From the NCBI RefSeq assembly GCF_021044425.1, contig NZ_JAJNEC010000005.1, forward strand, positions 682,001-746,000: DNA of 64,000 bases. The letters run 5' to 3'. Made by a program: the position numbers and the translations under genes. The DNA comes from Niabella pedocola (GTDB lineage: Bacteria > Bacteroidota > Bacteroidia > Chitinophagales > Chitinophagaceae). Shown here piece after piece: positions 1-7,938 of this stretch. Below the pieces are notes generated by a model. It worked only from the letters and a program-made list of their open reading frames with translations. It made no database searches and was not told the DNA's origin. How positions within the stretch are numbered: position 1 is the stretch's first letter; each line of letters starts with the position of its first letter.

Positions 1-1
1 A

Positions 2-160
2 AAAGAGCACCCCTCCCTTCAGGCCGCTCTTGAAGAAAAGCGTAAATCGGATACGGCTTTTGCCAGCAGTGCTGCAGCACAACTGACTTTTATATTCAAC
101 CAATCGGCGTATAAAGATCCCGACTTTATGCGTTATCCTGTTTTCCGGATCATGGATTAG
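2..160 (+). CDS. C-terminal end of a protein, possibly an M14-type zinc carboxypeptidase (partial)
   Basis: An open frame enters from the left edge and ends at TAG 158-160, giving about 52 residues. The tail contains the pattern AQLTFIFNQSAY followed by FMRYPVFRI. From memory, this resembles the extreme C-terminus of large Bacteroidota M14 peptidases (a pattern like AQLDFFYRRSPY then YPVYR). No catalytic residue is visible because the rest of the gene lies outside the window. It is one of the few plus-strand genes and its stop overlaps the convergent lipoprotein gene by about 11 bp. The reading frame is well supported; the family assignment is tentative. Confidence 0.45.
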   Translation, partial: KEHPSLQAALEEKRKSDTAFASSAAAQLTFIFNQSAYKDPDFMRYPVFRIMD

Positions 161-677
161 TACCGGATGGTGCCGCAGGAGCTTTTTCAAGCATAAACCC
201 GTTTTCGGCAGCAAAGCGGACCTGTGTATCCTGCAGGCGGAGCATTACTTCTTCCTGGGCCACCAGGATCTGGTTCATCCGGTTACTGGCTTCCATACGG
301 GCCGGTTCATCCGGCGCATCACCAATTGCCCTGTAGGCCGTATACAAACTCTTAAAATACTCAAAGTAGCGGACGGCCACGGTTTTAAAATCTTCGCCTC
401 CCGTAAGTTTGGAAACATCCACTTTTTCGATCTGATCGATCTTTTCCTGTATGACCGCTTCCATTTTTTCAGCTGCCGCCGCAACACATTTATAATCGGC
501 ACTGTCCGCACATTTCTTAATGGTATTTTCCGTCTGCCGTATCGGCTCCGCAAGACTCTGTTCCTGTGCGGCCACCTCATCGCTAAATTGCTTCGCAGAC
601 ATAGTGATCTTTTCCTTGCAAGCTGTTAAAAGAAAAAAAATCAACGTACATAATACTGTGTTCAATTTCAATTGCAT
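150..677 (-). CDS. Small lipoprotein of unknown function
   Basis: The 175-residue product starts with a hydrophobic signal peptide ending in the lipobox LLTAC (Cys at about residue 20), followed by Lys-Glu-Lys, so it should be lipid-anchored in the envelope. The mature part is helical and charged, with a Cys pair (KKCADSADYKC, about residues 54-64) and a C-terminal region rich in Glu, Gln and Met, ending in an Ala-Pro-rich tail. It may be a four-helix-bundle or coiled-coil periplasmic protein. I recognise no family. It converges with the partial gene at the left edge. The 165 bp upstream (678-842) separates it from the permease gene and shows no clear terminator. Confidence 0.7.
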   Translation of the reverse strand: MQLKLNTVLCTLIFFLLTACKEKITMSAKQFSDEVAAQEQSLAEPIRQTENTIKKCADSADYKCVAAAAEKMEAVIQEKIDQIEKVDVSKLTGGEDFKTVAVRYFEYFKSLYTAYRAIGDAPDEPARMEASNRMNQILVAQEEVMLRLQDTQVRFAAENGFMLEKAPAAPSGTNP

Positions 678-842
678 CGATGTATTTTATTTTGTATCCC
701 ACAAGCGGCCGAGTCCTTGGTTCCCACACATATTTTAAAGTATGCATGGCAGCCGGCTCTTCACCGGGCATCGTTCACTGGTTATCCGGGAATTACCTTC
801 TCAGCAGGTTCGCTAACAACCGTATAGGGCGCCGAGGGGCAC

Positions 843-2363
843 TCAGCTACCGGTACTTCCACCCGGAGCGTTCCTGGCTTTCCGGGCATAGTAATAGTAA
901 ATCGGCACTCCAATTATAACAATAACCAGGCCTAATAATGAAGTAAAGGTTTTTTCATACAACAATCCAATACCCAGTGTGCCGGCCATCAGCAGATAAA
1001 TGATCGGAATTACAGGATAACCAAAAGCCTTATAAGGCCGCTCCGCATCCGGACGGCTCCGGCGCAGGCGAAAAACACCCACGATAGTCAGGATATAAAA
1101 CACCACGGTGATAAACACCACATAATCCAGCAGCACACCATATTGCCCGCTCAGGCACAGGGCGCTGGCCCAAATGCATTGTGCCCACAGCGCCCATTGG
1201 GGTACTGCATTCTTATTGAGCGTACCGGCCTGGGGAAGAAACAGGTTATCCTTAGCCATCGTATAATATACCCGGGCACCCGAAAGAATAAGACCGTTGT
1301 TACATCCGAATGTAGAGATCATGATCATAACAGCGATAATCGCCGCACCGTAATGACCAAATATAGAAGACGCCGCCGCCGTTGCCACACGGTCCTGAAC
1401 TGCAAATGCGATATTGGGAGCTGCCACCTCGGGGGTATAGGCTAATGCGGAGCCTGAAGCTGGCGGTATCATGGGCAGCACGGCCAGGTACATCAGGTTG
1501 GCCAGCAGGTATACCACCGTTACCACCAGGGTACCCAAAAAAAGACTCATTCCTACGTTGCGCTTAGGATTCTTTATTTCCCCGGCAATAAATGTTACAT
1601 TTTCCCAGGCCACGCTGCTGAAAACAGAGCCCACCATTGCCGCGCTGATCAGCCCCAGGGCTACCATCATACTTCCCGGCGCCTGGAATGCGGACCACCC
1701 CCGCTTTACGCCGGCTGCATCGGTAACAGGCGTGGTAAATTTCATATCGAATCCGGTGGCCCAATTGGCGTTCCAGATATCGGCTTTGGCGGCCATCAGC
1801 AACCCGAACAGGATCAGGCCAAACAATGAAAAGAGTTTAACAATGGTAAAAACCGTCTGGATGATTTTTCCATCCTTTACGCCACGGGTATTTACGTAGG
1901 TTAAAAAAATAATAAGTGCAATAGACACCAGCTGTGCGGGGAAAATACGTACAAAGCCGAAATCAAAAAGAAGATTCCGTTCATCCATGGTAAGTACCGG
2001 GATAAAATAACCCGCAAACTTGCTAAACGCAACGCCAACCGCTGCAATGGTTCCCGTTTGAATCACCGAAAAAAAGCTCCAGCCATATAAAAATCCCAGC
2101 ATCGGGTTATAGGCTTCTTTCAGGTATACATACTGCCCACCTGCTTTAGGAAACATAGAAGAAAGTTCACCATAGGTTACCGCGGCAAAAACGGTCATTA
2201 AACCCGTAATAACCCAAAGCGCAACCAGCCATCCAGCAGACCCTACCTGCCGGGTCATATCCGAGGCCACAATAAAAATACCGGAACCAATCATGGATCC
2301 GGCTACGATCATTGTTCCATCGAACAAATTGAGCGATTGTTTAAACGCAACTTTCTCAGCCAT
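843..2363 (-). CDS. APC-superfamily amino acid permease
   Basis: The 506-residue protein is strongly hydrophobic, with about 12 predicted transmembrane segments. Near residues 22-30 it has the glycine-rich first-helix signature GSMIGSGIF of APC transporters, which forms the substrate-binding unwound helix. Length and the motif ELSSMFPKAGGQY in the second helix region fit the LAT-type/amino acid-polyamine-organocation family. It would import or exchange amino acids across the inner membrane; the substrate cannot be read from sequence. It lies downstream of the OmpH-like gene on the same strand, but an apparent terminator (2413-2438) separates them, so it probably has its own promoter. Confidence 0.88.
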   Translation of the reverse strand: MAEKVAFKQSLNLFDGTMIVAGSMIGSGIFIVASDMTRQVGSAGWLVALWVITGLMTVFAAVTYGELSSMFPKAGGQYVYLKEAYNPMLGFLYGWSFFSVIQTGTIAAVGVAFSKFAGYFIPVLTMDERNLLFDFGFVRIFPAQLVSIALIIFLTYVNTRGVKDGKIIQTVFTIVKLFSLFGLILFGLLMAAKADIWNANWATGFDMKFTTPVTDAAGVKRGWSAFQAPGSMMVALGLISAAMVGSVFSSVAWENVTFIAGEIKNPKRNVGMSLFLGTLVVTVVYLLANLMYLAVLPMIPPASGSALAYTPEVAAPNIAFAVQDRVATAAASSIFGHYGAAIIAVMIMISTFGCNNGLILSGARVYYTMAKDNLFLPQAGTLNKNAVPQWALWAQCIWASALCLSGQYGVLLDYVVFITVVFYILTIVGVFRLRRSRPDAERPYKAFGYPVIPIIYLLMAGTLGIGLLYEKTFTSLLGLVIVIIGVPIYYYYARKARNAPGGSTGS

Positions 2364-2412
2364 TTGTTTTAATTTATTAGCTCAAAATAAGATTTTATTG
2401 GAAATAAATGGC

Positions 2413-2438
2413 AAAAAAATACCCTGCCAAAGGCAAGG
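2413..2438 (-). terminator. Rho-independent terminator after the OmpH-like gene
   Basis: On the minus strand a 7-bp stem (CCTTGCC with GGCAGGG, one G-T pair, TTT loop) is followed by a run of seven T residues after TA. It lies about 25 bp beyond the stop codon of the OmpH-like gene. Confidence 0.75.
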
Positions 2439-2463
2439 TCATTATTAAAATCTGGCTAATAGA

Positions 2464-3075
2464 TTACCTTTTTTCGCTCTTGTACTGCTCATTCAGCCCT
2501 TTGATCACTTCCTTGGTAATATCGTAGGTAGAGTCCTTGTAATAAAACAAACCCGGCTCATAAGCAAAAATAAAAGAGAAGGTACCGTCTGCATTAAATA
2601 CCTTCAGGTAATCCTCTATCTTTTTCTTCACGCTCATATTCTTACTGGCTACAAAATTATTGAACTCATCCATCAGGCTTTGACGTTTTTCCATCATTTG
2701 CGTTTGCGTGGTTTCAACATCCTGGCGCGCGGCTAAGGCCTGCTCTTCACTCATTGCATTGCTTTGCTTTTGATAGCCTCCCACTTTTGCCTTAAACGAT
2801 TTATCCATTTTATCGAGCTCTGACGTAATCGAGCCTTTTTTCTTCTCTACCTCCCGTTCCATATTCCGCGCCACCTCATAGTACTCCTGGATCGAATCCA
2901 TATCGATATAAGCAAATACGGCATTCTTATGCAGCATTGAATCTTTCCCCTTTGGAAGTGAGGTACCGGCATGCTGTAACCCTCCCGCGCTGGTATTTCC
3001 GTTAAACTGTTTGTATAACAAAAATGCCACTGCAATTATCAGTAACGCGTTTACAACAAGGAGCGCATTCTTCAT
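2464..3075 (-). CDS. OmpH/Skp-family periplasmic chaperone-like protein
   Basis: The 203-residue protein has an N-terminal hydrophobic segment (about residues 4-22) that could be an uncleaved anchor or signal. A short strand, VFAYIDMDSIQEYY, matches the start of the OmpH fold. A long charged coiled coil follows (about residues 65-150, rich in Lys, Glu, Gln and Met), then a strand region (FSFIFAYEPGLFYY) and the typical C-terminal ITKEVIKGLNEQY. Skp/OmpH proteins hold unfolded outer-membrane proteins in the periplasm using coiled-coil tentacles. The gene follows nusG but is separated from it by a strong terminator. Confidence 0.85.
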   Translation of the reverse strand: MKNALLVVNALLIIAVAFLLYKQFNGNTSAGGLQHAGTSLPKGKDSMLHKNAVFAYIDMDSIQEYYEVARNMEREVEKKKGSITSELDKMDKSFKAKVGGYQKQSNAMSEEQALAARQDVETTQTQMMEKRQSLMDEFNNFVASKNMSVKKKIEDYLKVFNADGTFSFIFAYEPGLFYYKDSTYDITKEVIKGLNEQYKSEKR

Positions 3076-3174
3076 TTCTCAATTTTTACAATAAATATAA
3101 AACAACTTGCAATATACCAATGAATTAAACAAAAAAAATATCAAATGCGTATCTTATGATAGCCTTAACAGGAC

Positions 3175-3207
3175 AAAAAAGCCGCCCCAAGTGCATCGGG
3201 GCGGCTT
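3175..3207 (-). terminator. Rho-independent terminator of the tuf-secE-nusG operon
   Basis: A perfect 10-bp GC-rich stem (AAGCCGCCCC with GGGGCGGCTT) closes a 9-nt loop and is followed on the minus strand by six T residues. It sits about 20 bp after the nusG stop codon. Confidence 0.9.
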
Positions 3208-3228
3208 CGTTCAATACGTTTAAGTAGC

Positions 3229-3822
3229 TTAAACAATCTTTTCTACCTGCATATAATTCAATTCCACCGGAGTAGATCTTCCGAAGATCTTCACGGTTAC
3301 TTTCAGTTTTTTCTTCTCATCATTTACTTCTTCAATAACCCCGTTAAAATCATTAAATGGTCCTTCAACGATCTTAATGGTTTCACCAACGATGAACGGC
3401 TCAACCATGCTTACGCCACCCGCTTCTGCCATTTCATCCATTCTTCCCAACATCTTGTTCACCTCTGCTTTCCGGAGTGCGATCGGGTTATCTTTTCCAA
3501 GGAAATGAATCACGCTATTGGTGTTTACAACCAGGTCTCTCAGATCGTCGCTCATTTTTCCATCCAGCACTTCGATCATCACATAACCCGGGTAATAGTT
3601 CCGCTCCCGCATCACTTTTTTCCCGTTTTGTACCTTATATACTTTTTCCACGGGAAGAAATACCTGCTTTACTACTTTTTCAAACTCACTTCTCGATATT
3701 TCCTTATCCAGATACTCCTTTACCTTCCGCTCTTTACCACTCACCACCCGCAATACATACCACTTGGTATCTTGCTGGGGTGCCGCCGGAGTTGCATTAT
3801 CTGTTATGTTTACACCTTCCAT
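3229..3822 (-). CDS. nusG: Transcription elongation/antitermination factor NusG
   Basis: The 197-residue protein has an NGN domain (about residues 20-125), beginning WYVLRVVSGKE and containing the conserved YYPGYVMIE segment. A C-terminal KOW domain follows (about residues 140-195; EPFIVGETIKIVEGPFNDF). NusG binds the RNA polymerase clamp and links it to Rho or ribosomal protein S10. The short N-terminal extension is Ala-Pro-Gln rich. It lies 3 bp after secE, so the two are translationally close. In the usual bacterial order rplK follows nusG; here a terminator follows and rplK lies 22 kb away. Confidence 0.97.
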   Translation of the reverse strand: MEGVNITDNATPAAPQQDTKWYVLRVVSGKERKVKEYLDKEISRSEFEKVVKQVFLPVEKVYKVQNGKKVMRERNYYPGYVMIEVLDGKMSDDLRDLVVNTNSVIHFLGKDNPIALRKAEVNKMLGRMDEMAEAGGVSMVEPFIVGETIKIVEGPFNDFNGVIEEVNDEKKKLKVTVKIFGRSTPVELNYMQVEKIV

Positions 3823-3825
3823 TCT

Positions 3826-4023
3826 CTAACTATAAAGGATTTTGTATAAAAAATTAAGCCCGCCTCCGGCAATAAAGTCCATCAGCCAGATCATTACAGT
3901 GATCAGTACCGTGGCGCCCAGCACAATCATGGTAGACTGTTGCAGTTCGCTCCAGGTAGGCCAGGTTACTTTCTCTGCCAGTTCCTTATAGCTGTTTTTT
4001 ACATAATCTCCGAACTTGCTCAT
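3826..4023 (-). CDS. secE: Preprotein translocase subunit SecE
   Basis: The 65-residue protein matches the short single-span SecE type. An amphipathic N-terminal helix contains SYKELAEKVTWPTWSELQQS, where the VTWPT motif is diagnostic. It is followed by one transmembrane segment (about residues 32-52). SecE clamps SecY in the inner-membrane SecYEG channel. It is placed between tRNA-Trp and nusG as in most Bacteroidota. The upstream spacer holds a short tandem repeat. Confidence 0.95.
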   Translation of the reverse strand: MSKFGDYVKNSYKELAEKVTWPTWSELQQSTMIVLGATVLITVMIWLMDFIAGGGLNFLYKILYS

Positions 4024-4027
4024 CTGA

Positions 4028-4061
4028 ATAGTTTATGGTTCATAGTTTATGGTTCATGGTT
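4028..4061. repeat. Two-copy 14-bp tandem repeat with an inverted partner
   Basis: The unit ATAGTTTATGGTTC occurs at 4028-4041 and 4042-4055, followed by a partial third copy ATGGTT. The inverted counterpart ACTATGAA lies at 4072-4079, so the RNA between tRNA-Trp and secE can fold back. The function is unknown; it may be intergenic filler or a processing structure. Confidence 0.7.
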
Positions 4062-4110
4062 ATATAACATTACTATGAACTATTAACGAATAAACAATGA
4101 ACGTGTTTAG

Positions 4111-4181
4111 CACGGGCACAAGGATTCGAACCCTGATCAAAGGTTTTGGAGACCTCTATTCTACCATTGAACTATGCCCGT
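4111..4181 (-). tRNA. tRNA-Trp (CCA anticodon)
   Basis: On the minus strand the gene starts ACGGGCA and ends TGCCCGT plus discriminator G, forming a full 7-bp acceptor stem. The anticodon loop carries CCA, and the T-loop GGTTCGAATCC is standard. No CCA end is encoded. It lies between tuf and secE, the normal position in many bacteria. Confidence 0.96.
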
Positions 4182-4326
4182 ATGACCTTCTAGACCTTCC
4201 CGGAGAAAGGCTTCAAAGGACAAAAAATTAAGAACTAATTTTAAATATAAAGTACTTAGACTGAACCGCCCAAGTACTTTATACAATATGAGACAGCTTC
4301 CATACACCCTTTCGGGGCAGGGTGCC

Positions 4327-5514
4327 TTATTTGATGATTTCAGTTACCTGACCTGCACCTACTGTACGTCCACCTTCACGGATCGCGAACTTCAGACCTT
4401 TTTCCATCGCGATCGGAGTGATCAGTTTTACAGTTAAAGAGGTGTTATCACCAGGCATGATCATCTCAGTGCCTTCAGCCAGTGTACACTCACCAGTTAC
4501 ATCCGTTGTACGGAAATAGAACTGAGGACGGTATTTGTTGAAGAACGGAGTGTGACGACCACCTTCATCTTTGCTCAGTACATAAACCTCAGCTTTGAAT
4601 TCAGTGTGCGGAGTGATAGATCCGGGTTTGCAGATTACCATACCACGACGGATCTGGGTTTTCTCAATACCACGTAACAGCAGACCAGCGTTATCACCAG
4701 CTTCACCTTCGTCCAGGATCTTGCGGAACATTTCCACACCTGTTACAGTAGAAGTCAGGGGTTTTTCCATCAGACCTACGATTTCTACAGCCTCACCGGT
4801 TTTAACTTTACCTCTTTCGATACGACCAGTAGCAACAGTACCACGACCAGTGATAGAGAACACGTCCTCAACACTCATCAGGAACGGAAGATCGATCGGA
4901 CGGGGAGGCAGCGGAATGTAGCTGTCTACAGCATCCATCAGTTCAGTGATTGCACCAACCCATTTTTCATCTCCAGCCAGTGCGCCGGTTGCAGAACCTT
5001 TGATAATGGGTGTGTTGTCACCGTCGAAACCACGTTTTGACAGTTCATCACGAACTTCCATTTCAACCAGGTCTAACAGTTCAGGATCATCAACCAGGTC
5101 AACTTTATTTAAGAAAACCACCATTTTAGGTACACCTACCTGTGCAGCCAAAAGGATGTGTTCTTTTGTTTGAGGCATCGGACCATCAGTAGCCGCTACC
5201 ACCAGGATGGCTCCATCCATCTGGGCAGCACCAGTGATCATATTTTTAACGTAGTCAGCGTGACCGGGGCAATCTACGTGTGCGTAGTGACGAGTTGCAG
5301 TTTCATATTCTACGTGAGCTGTATTAATTGTAATACCTCTCTCTTTCTCTTCAGGTGCACCATCAATATCGTCATATTTTTTTGCCTGAGCTAAACCTTG
5401 CTTAGCAAGAATCTCGGTAATAGCCGCAGTCAAAGTGGTTTTACCATGGTCAACGTGGCCAATGGTACCAATGTTTACGTGGGGTTTTTCCCGCTTAAAG
5501 GTCTCTTTTGACAT
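4327..5514 (-). CDS. tuf: Elongation factor Tu
   Basis: The 395-residue GTPase has all the G motifs: GHVDHGKT (P-loop, residues about 19-26), DCPGHADYV (G3) and NKVDLVDD (G4). Domain 2 and 3 sequences are typical, ending in VGAGQVTEIIK. EF-Tu delivers aminoacyl-tRNA to the ribosome. It is preceded by four tRNA genes and followed by tRNA-Trp, secE and nusG, all on the minus strand. The leader contains a strong short hairpin (5560-5579). It is the only tuf in this window. Confidence 0.98.
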   Translation of the reverse strand: MSKETFKREKPHVNIGTIGHVDHGKTTLTAAITEILAKQGLAQAKKYDDIDGAPEEKERGITINTAHVEYETATRHYAHVDCPGHADYVKNMITGAAQMDGAILVVAATDGPMPQTKEHILLAAQVGVPKMVVFLNKVDLVDDPELLDLVEMEVRDELSKRGFDGDNTPIIKGSATGALAGDEKWVGAITELMDAVDSYIPLPPRPIDLPFLMSVEDVFSITGRGTVATGRIERGKVKTGEAVEIVGLMEKPLTSTVTGVEMFRKILDEGEAGDNAGLLLRGIEKTQIRRGMVICKPGSITPHTEFKAEVYVLSKDEGGRHTPFFNKYRPQFYFRTTDVTGECTLAEGTEMIMPGDNTSLTVKLITPIAMEKGLKFAIREGGRTVGAGQVTEIIK

Positions 5515-5559
5515 TGTTATCTTTTTTAATTGTTTTTACTAAATTTTTATTTATTCACA

Positions 5560-5579
5560 AATCCAGCCAGGGCTGGATT
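5560..5579 (-). other. Hairpin in the tRNA-Thr/tuf spacer
   Basis: A 9-bp perfect inverted repeat (AATCCAGCC and GGCTGGATT) with a minimal loop lies between tRNA-Thr(GGT) and tuf. It could protect or set the 5' end of the tuf mRNA after the upstream tRNAs are cut out. There is no strong T-run, so termination is less likely. Confidence 0.5.
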
Positions 5580-5682
5580 GCAATGCTTAGCTGAATTGCT
5601 TCTACAGAGGTGCAACTCATCTAAAATACCAAAAGAAGAGTCATAACACCGGCGTTAACCGGAATGACTGCTTCTACTTCAG

Positions 5683-5754
<72 letters not shown>

Positions 5755-5833
5755 GATCTCAGTTGATAGCTCAGGATCTGTTTAAAACAAATCCCCGCCT
5801 GCAACGGAGCAGGCTCAACTACAAACGAAACAG

Positions 5834-5906
5834 AGCGGGAGACGAGGCTCGAACTCGCCACCTATAGCTTGGAAGGCTATCGCTCTACCAAATGAGCTAC
5901 TCCCGC
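5834..5906 (-). tRNA. tRNA-Gly (TCC anticodon)
   Basis: The acceptor stem is GCGGGAG with CTCCCGC. The anticodon stem ATAGC/GCTAT has loop CTTCCAA, giving TCC. The T-arm GCGAGTTCGAGCCTCGT is standard. It corresponds in position to glyT of Escherichia coli. Confidence 0.95.
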
Positions 5907-6017
5907 TTATCAATTTGAAAATTTGAAAAGGAATTAATTTGAAAATTAAATCTTCTGCAAACATTCAAAACCCAAAGAACTCCTGCATTTGAAAAGTGCT
6001 ATTTTCAAATTGCACAG

Positions 6018-6100
<83 letters not shown>

Positions 6101-6132
6101 AAACCAAAGCCACTCCCGGAGGAATGCTTTTG

Positions 6133-6205
6133 AGCCGAAGAAGGGAGTCGAACCCGCGACCTGCTGATTACAAATCAGCTGCTCTACCAACTGAGCTACT
6201 TCGGC
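6133..6205 (-). tRNA. tRNA-Thr (TGT anticodon)
   Basis: The acceptor stem GCCGAAG pairs with CTTCGGC. The anticodon stem GCTGA/TCAGC encloses TTTGTAA, giving TGT. It is the first gene of the tRNA-tuf transcript, with a good promoter about 70 bp upstream. Confidence 0.95.
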
Positions 6206-6277
6206 TTATAAAAAGAACTAATTTCTGGTAGTTAGTGGCTGAAACACAGTACTGAACAGCTCCAAAAATTGGGAAGG

Positions 6278-6308
6278 CAAAAGTAAGGCTTTTTTATCAT
6301 TCAATAAA
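6278..6308 (-). promoter_or_regulatory. Bacteroidota-type promoter of the tRNA-tuf-secE-nusG operon
   Basis: On the minus strand TACTTTTG (a match to the -7 consensus TAnnTTTG, at 6278-6285) is preceded after 19 nt by TTTA (6305-6308), close to the -33 TTTG. Start of transcription would be near 6271, about 65 nt before tRNA-Thr(TGT). Confidence 0.6.
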
Positions 6309-6379
6309 TTTTGTTGCCTACTTTTTTTATAATTTTTTATTGCAAAAATAAAAACCGTAATCAATGCTCTTTCCACCTG

Positions 6380-7117
6380 TTATTCCGGCTTGTCAGCAGC
6401 AATTAAAATAAAAAGCGGCCGCCGGGTTTCATCCTGCATTTCGGGGTAATGACGCAACAGTTCCGGTGCCGGCTGCGGCTCTGCTACCTGCCGGATCCTG
6501 AACCCGGCATCGAGCAGCGTATTGATCCAGGTAGCCATTGTGCGGTGATACTTAACCACTTCGTGCCCCAGGAAGCGCGTGCTTCTGCGGCCTTCCTCCT
6601 GGTAATGGTCTACCGGCCAGTGCAGCCGTTTTCCCGCTGCATTACAAAACCAGTCTTGCTCCGCCCGCGCTGTAAACACCGGGTGCTCTGCGGAAAAGAT
6701 CATGCGGCCACCGGCGCTCAATATTTCAAACATTCTTTTGCAAACACCCGCATAATCCGCAATATAATGCAGCGCCAGGGAGCTGATGATTACATCAAAG
6801 GAATCCGGCGGAAATGCCAGGGCCTCAATAGATTGCCGGAGGTATTGAATTTGGGTGAACCCTGTGTAGCTCCGGGCCTGTTCCAGCATCTTTGCAGACA
6901 GGTCCACACCAGTTACCCGTACAGCACCCTGCTCCGCTGCATAGCGGCAATGCCAGCCGTAGCCGCAACCCAGGTCCAGCACCCGCTTACCTTTCAGATC
7001 CGGCAGCATCGCACGCAAAACCGGCCACTCCCCCGCCGCACTCAGCCCTTCCTGTGAACGGGGCATGCGGCTGTAACTTTCAAAGAAAGAAGGATCGTCA
7101 TATTTATTCTGCTCCAT
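6380..7117 (-). CDS. Class I SAM-dependent methyltransferase
   Basis: The 245-residue protein has the SAM-binding motif I VLDLGCGYG (residues 46-54), an acidic residue after beta-2 (TGVDLSAKM) and motif IV FDVIISSLALHYI (about residues 104-116). This is the Methyltransf_11/ubiE-like Rossmann fold. The substrate is unknown; small-molecule methyltransferases of this type are common. The gene lies 10 bp downstream of a lipoprotein gene, and the pair is inserted between rpoC and the tRNA-tuf operon. Confidence 0.85.
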   Translation of the reverse strand: MEQNKYDDPSFFESYSRMPRSQEGLSAAGEWPVLRAMLPDLKGKRVLDLGCGYGWHCRYAAEQGAVRVTGVDLSAKMLEQARSYTGFTQIQYLRQSIEALAFPPDSFDVIISSLALHYIADYAGVCKRMFEILSAGGRMIFSAEHPVFTARAEQDWFCNAAGKRLHWPVDHYQEEGRRSTRFLGHEVVKYHRTMATWINTLLDAGFRIRQVAEPQPAPELLRHYPEMQDETRRPLFILIAADKPE

Positions 7118-7127
7118 GACCGCAAAA

Positions 7128-7850
7128 TTACCAATCTCTTTTTTTAACGACGGCTTTGAAAAAACCCTTCGCTTTCTGTCCGGAAGGATTCCCCATTACA
7201 TCGTAATATACGGACCCCGAAGACAGATAGCCGTACATACTATCTCCTATGGAATAGATTTTTTTATCCAGCACCAACCGTTGCCAAAGAGGGACGTTAA
7301 GAGGCTCAAATGAATGGTTGGTGGTTACGCAAAATGAGCTATAAGGCATCATCACAAAACAGCCCCGGATGATCCAGATATTCAAACCAGAGTTTCCAAG
7401 TCCCAAATGTGAACCTATAGAAATACGAAGCGTATCATTTTGGAAATAGGCCCGGCAATCATAAAGATCTCTTGCATTGCTCGAACTGTAATGCTCATGG
7501 CCTTCAAAAACATTTCGGGTGGTAGTGTAATAATCCACTGCGCTGGACCGCTTTGCTGCAGTATCCTCATCATTTTTAAAAGACGAATGTATTTCCGGCA
7601 TACTATCCAGCTTTTTATATACACTGTTCCCTGACAGCAGGCTATCTACCTCAAACGGCTGCCGGTATTTAATACTTCGGACGGCAGCAGCAAATGGATA
7701 AAGACTATCTGTATCCTGCTGAAATACGCTGTCTATAATCGTTTCCGCGGTCCTAAAAAAAGGTTCATGTAACGGTTCCTTTTTCTTATAGCCACACTGC
7801 CACGCCATAATAACGCAAAAAAGAATCACGATCATTTTTCTCATATGCAT
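7128..7850 (-). CDS. Putative lipoprotein of unknown function
   Basis: The 240-residue product has a short hydrophobic N-terminus ending in a possible lipobox (VIMAWQC, Cys at about residue 19), followed by a basic stretch. The mature region is rich in Asp, Ser and Tyr with alternating hydrophobic strands in its second half (IWIIRGCFVMM, IYSIGDSMYGYLSSGSVYYD), suggesting a beta-rich fold. I recognise no family. It starts about 35 bp beyond the rpoC terminator and is probably co-transcribed with the methyltransferase. Confidence 0.7.
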   Translation of the reverse strand: MHMRKMIVILFCVIMAWQCGYKKKEPLHEPFFRTAETIIDSVFQQDTDSLYPFAAAVRSIKYRQPFEVDSLLSGNSVYKKLDSMPEIHSSFKNDEDTAAKRSSAVDYYTTTRNVFEGHEHYSSSNARDLYDCRAYFQNDTLRISIGSHLGLGNSGLNIWIIRGCFVMMPYSSFCVTTNHSFEPLNVPLWQRLVLDKKIYSIGDSMYGYLSSGSVYYDVMGNPSGQKAKGFFKAVVKKRDW

Positions 7851-7884
7851 CTTTTTTAAAAGACGCAGCGCTCATTTGATTACA

Positions 7885-7915
7885 TAAAAAAAGAGCGGCC
7901 TTGGAAGCCGCTCTT
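7885..7915 (-). terminator. Rho-independent terminator of rpoBC
   Basis: A 9-10-bp stem (AAGAGCGGCT with GCCGCTCTT) is followed on the minus strand by a run of T residues. It lies about 25 bp after the rpoC stop. Confidence 0.88.
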
Positions 7916-7938
7916 ATGATTTAAGACCTAAAGGCCGA

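Noticed and set aside
4290..4326. Hairpin CACCCT/AGGGTG just after tuf considered as a terminator
   Set aside because: The stem is only 6 bp, no T-run follows, and tRNA-Trp-secE-nusG downstream are expected to be co-transcribed.
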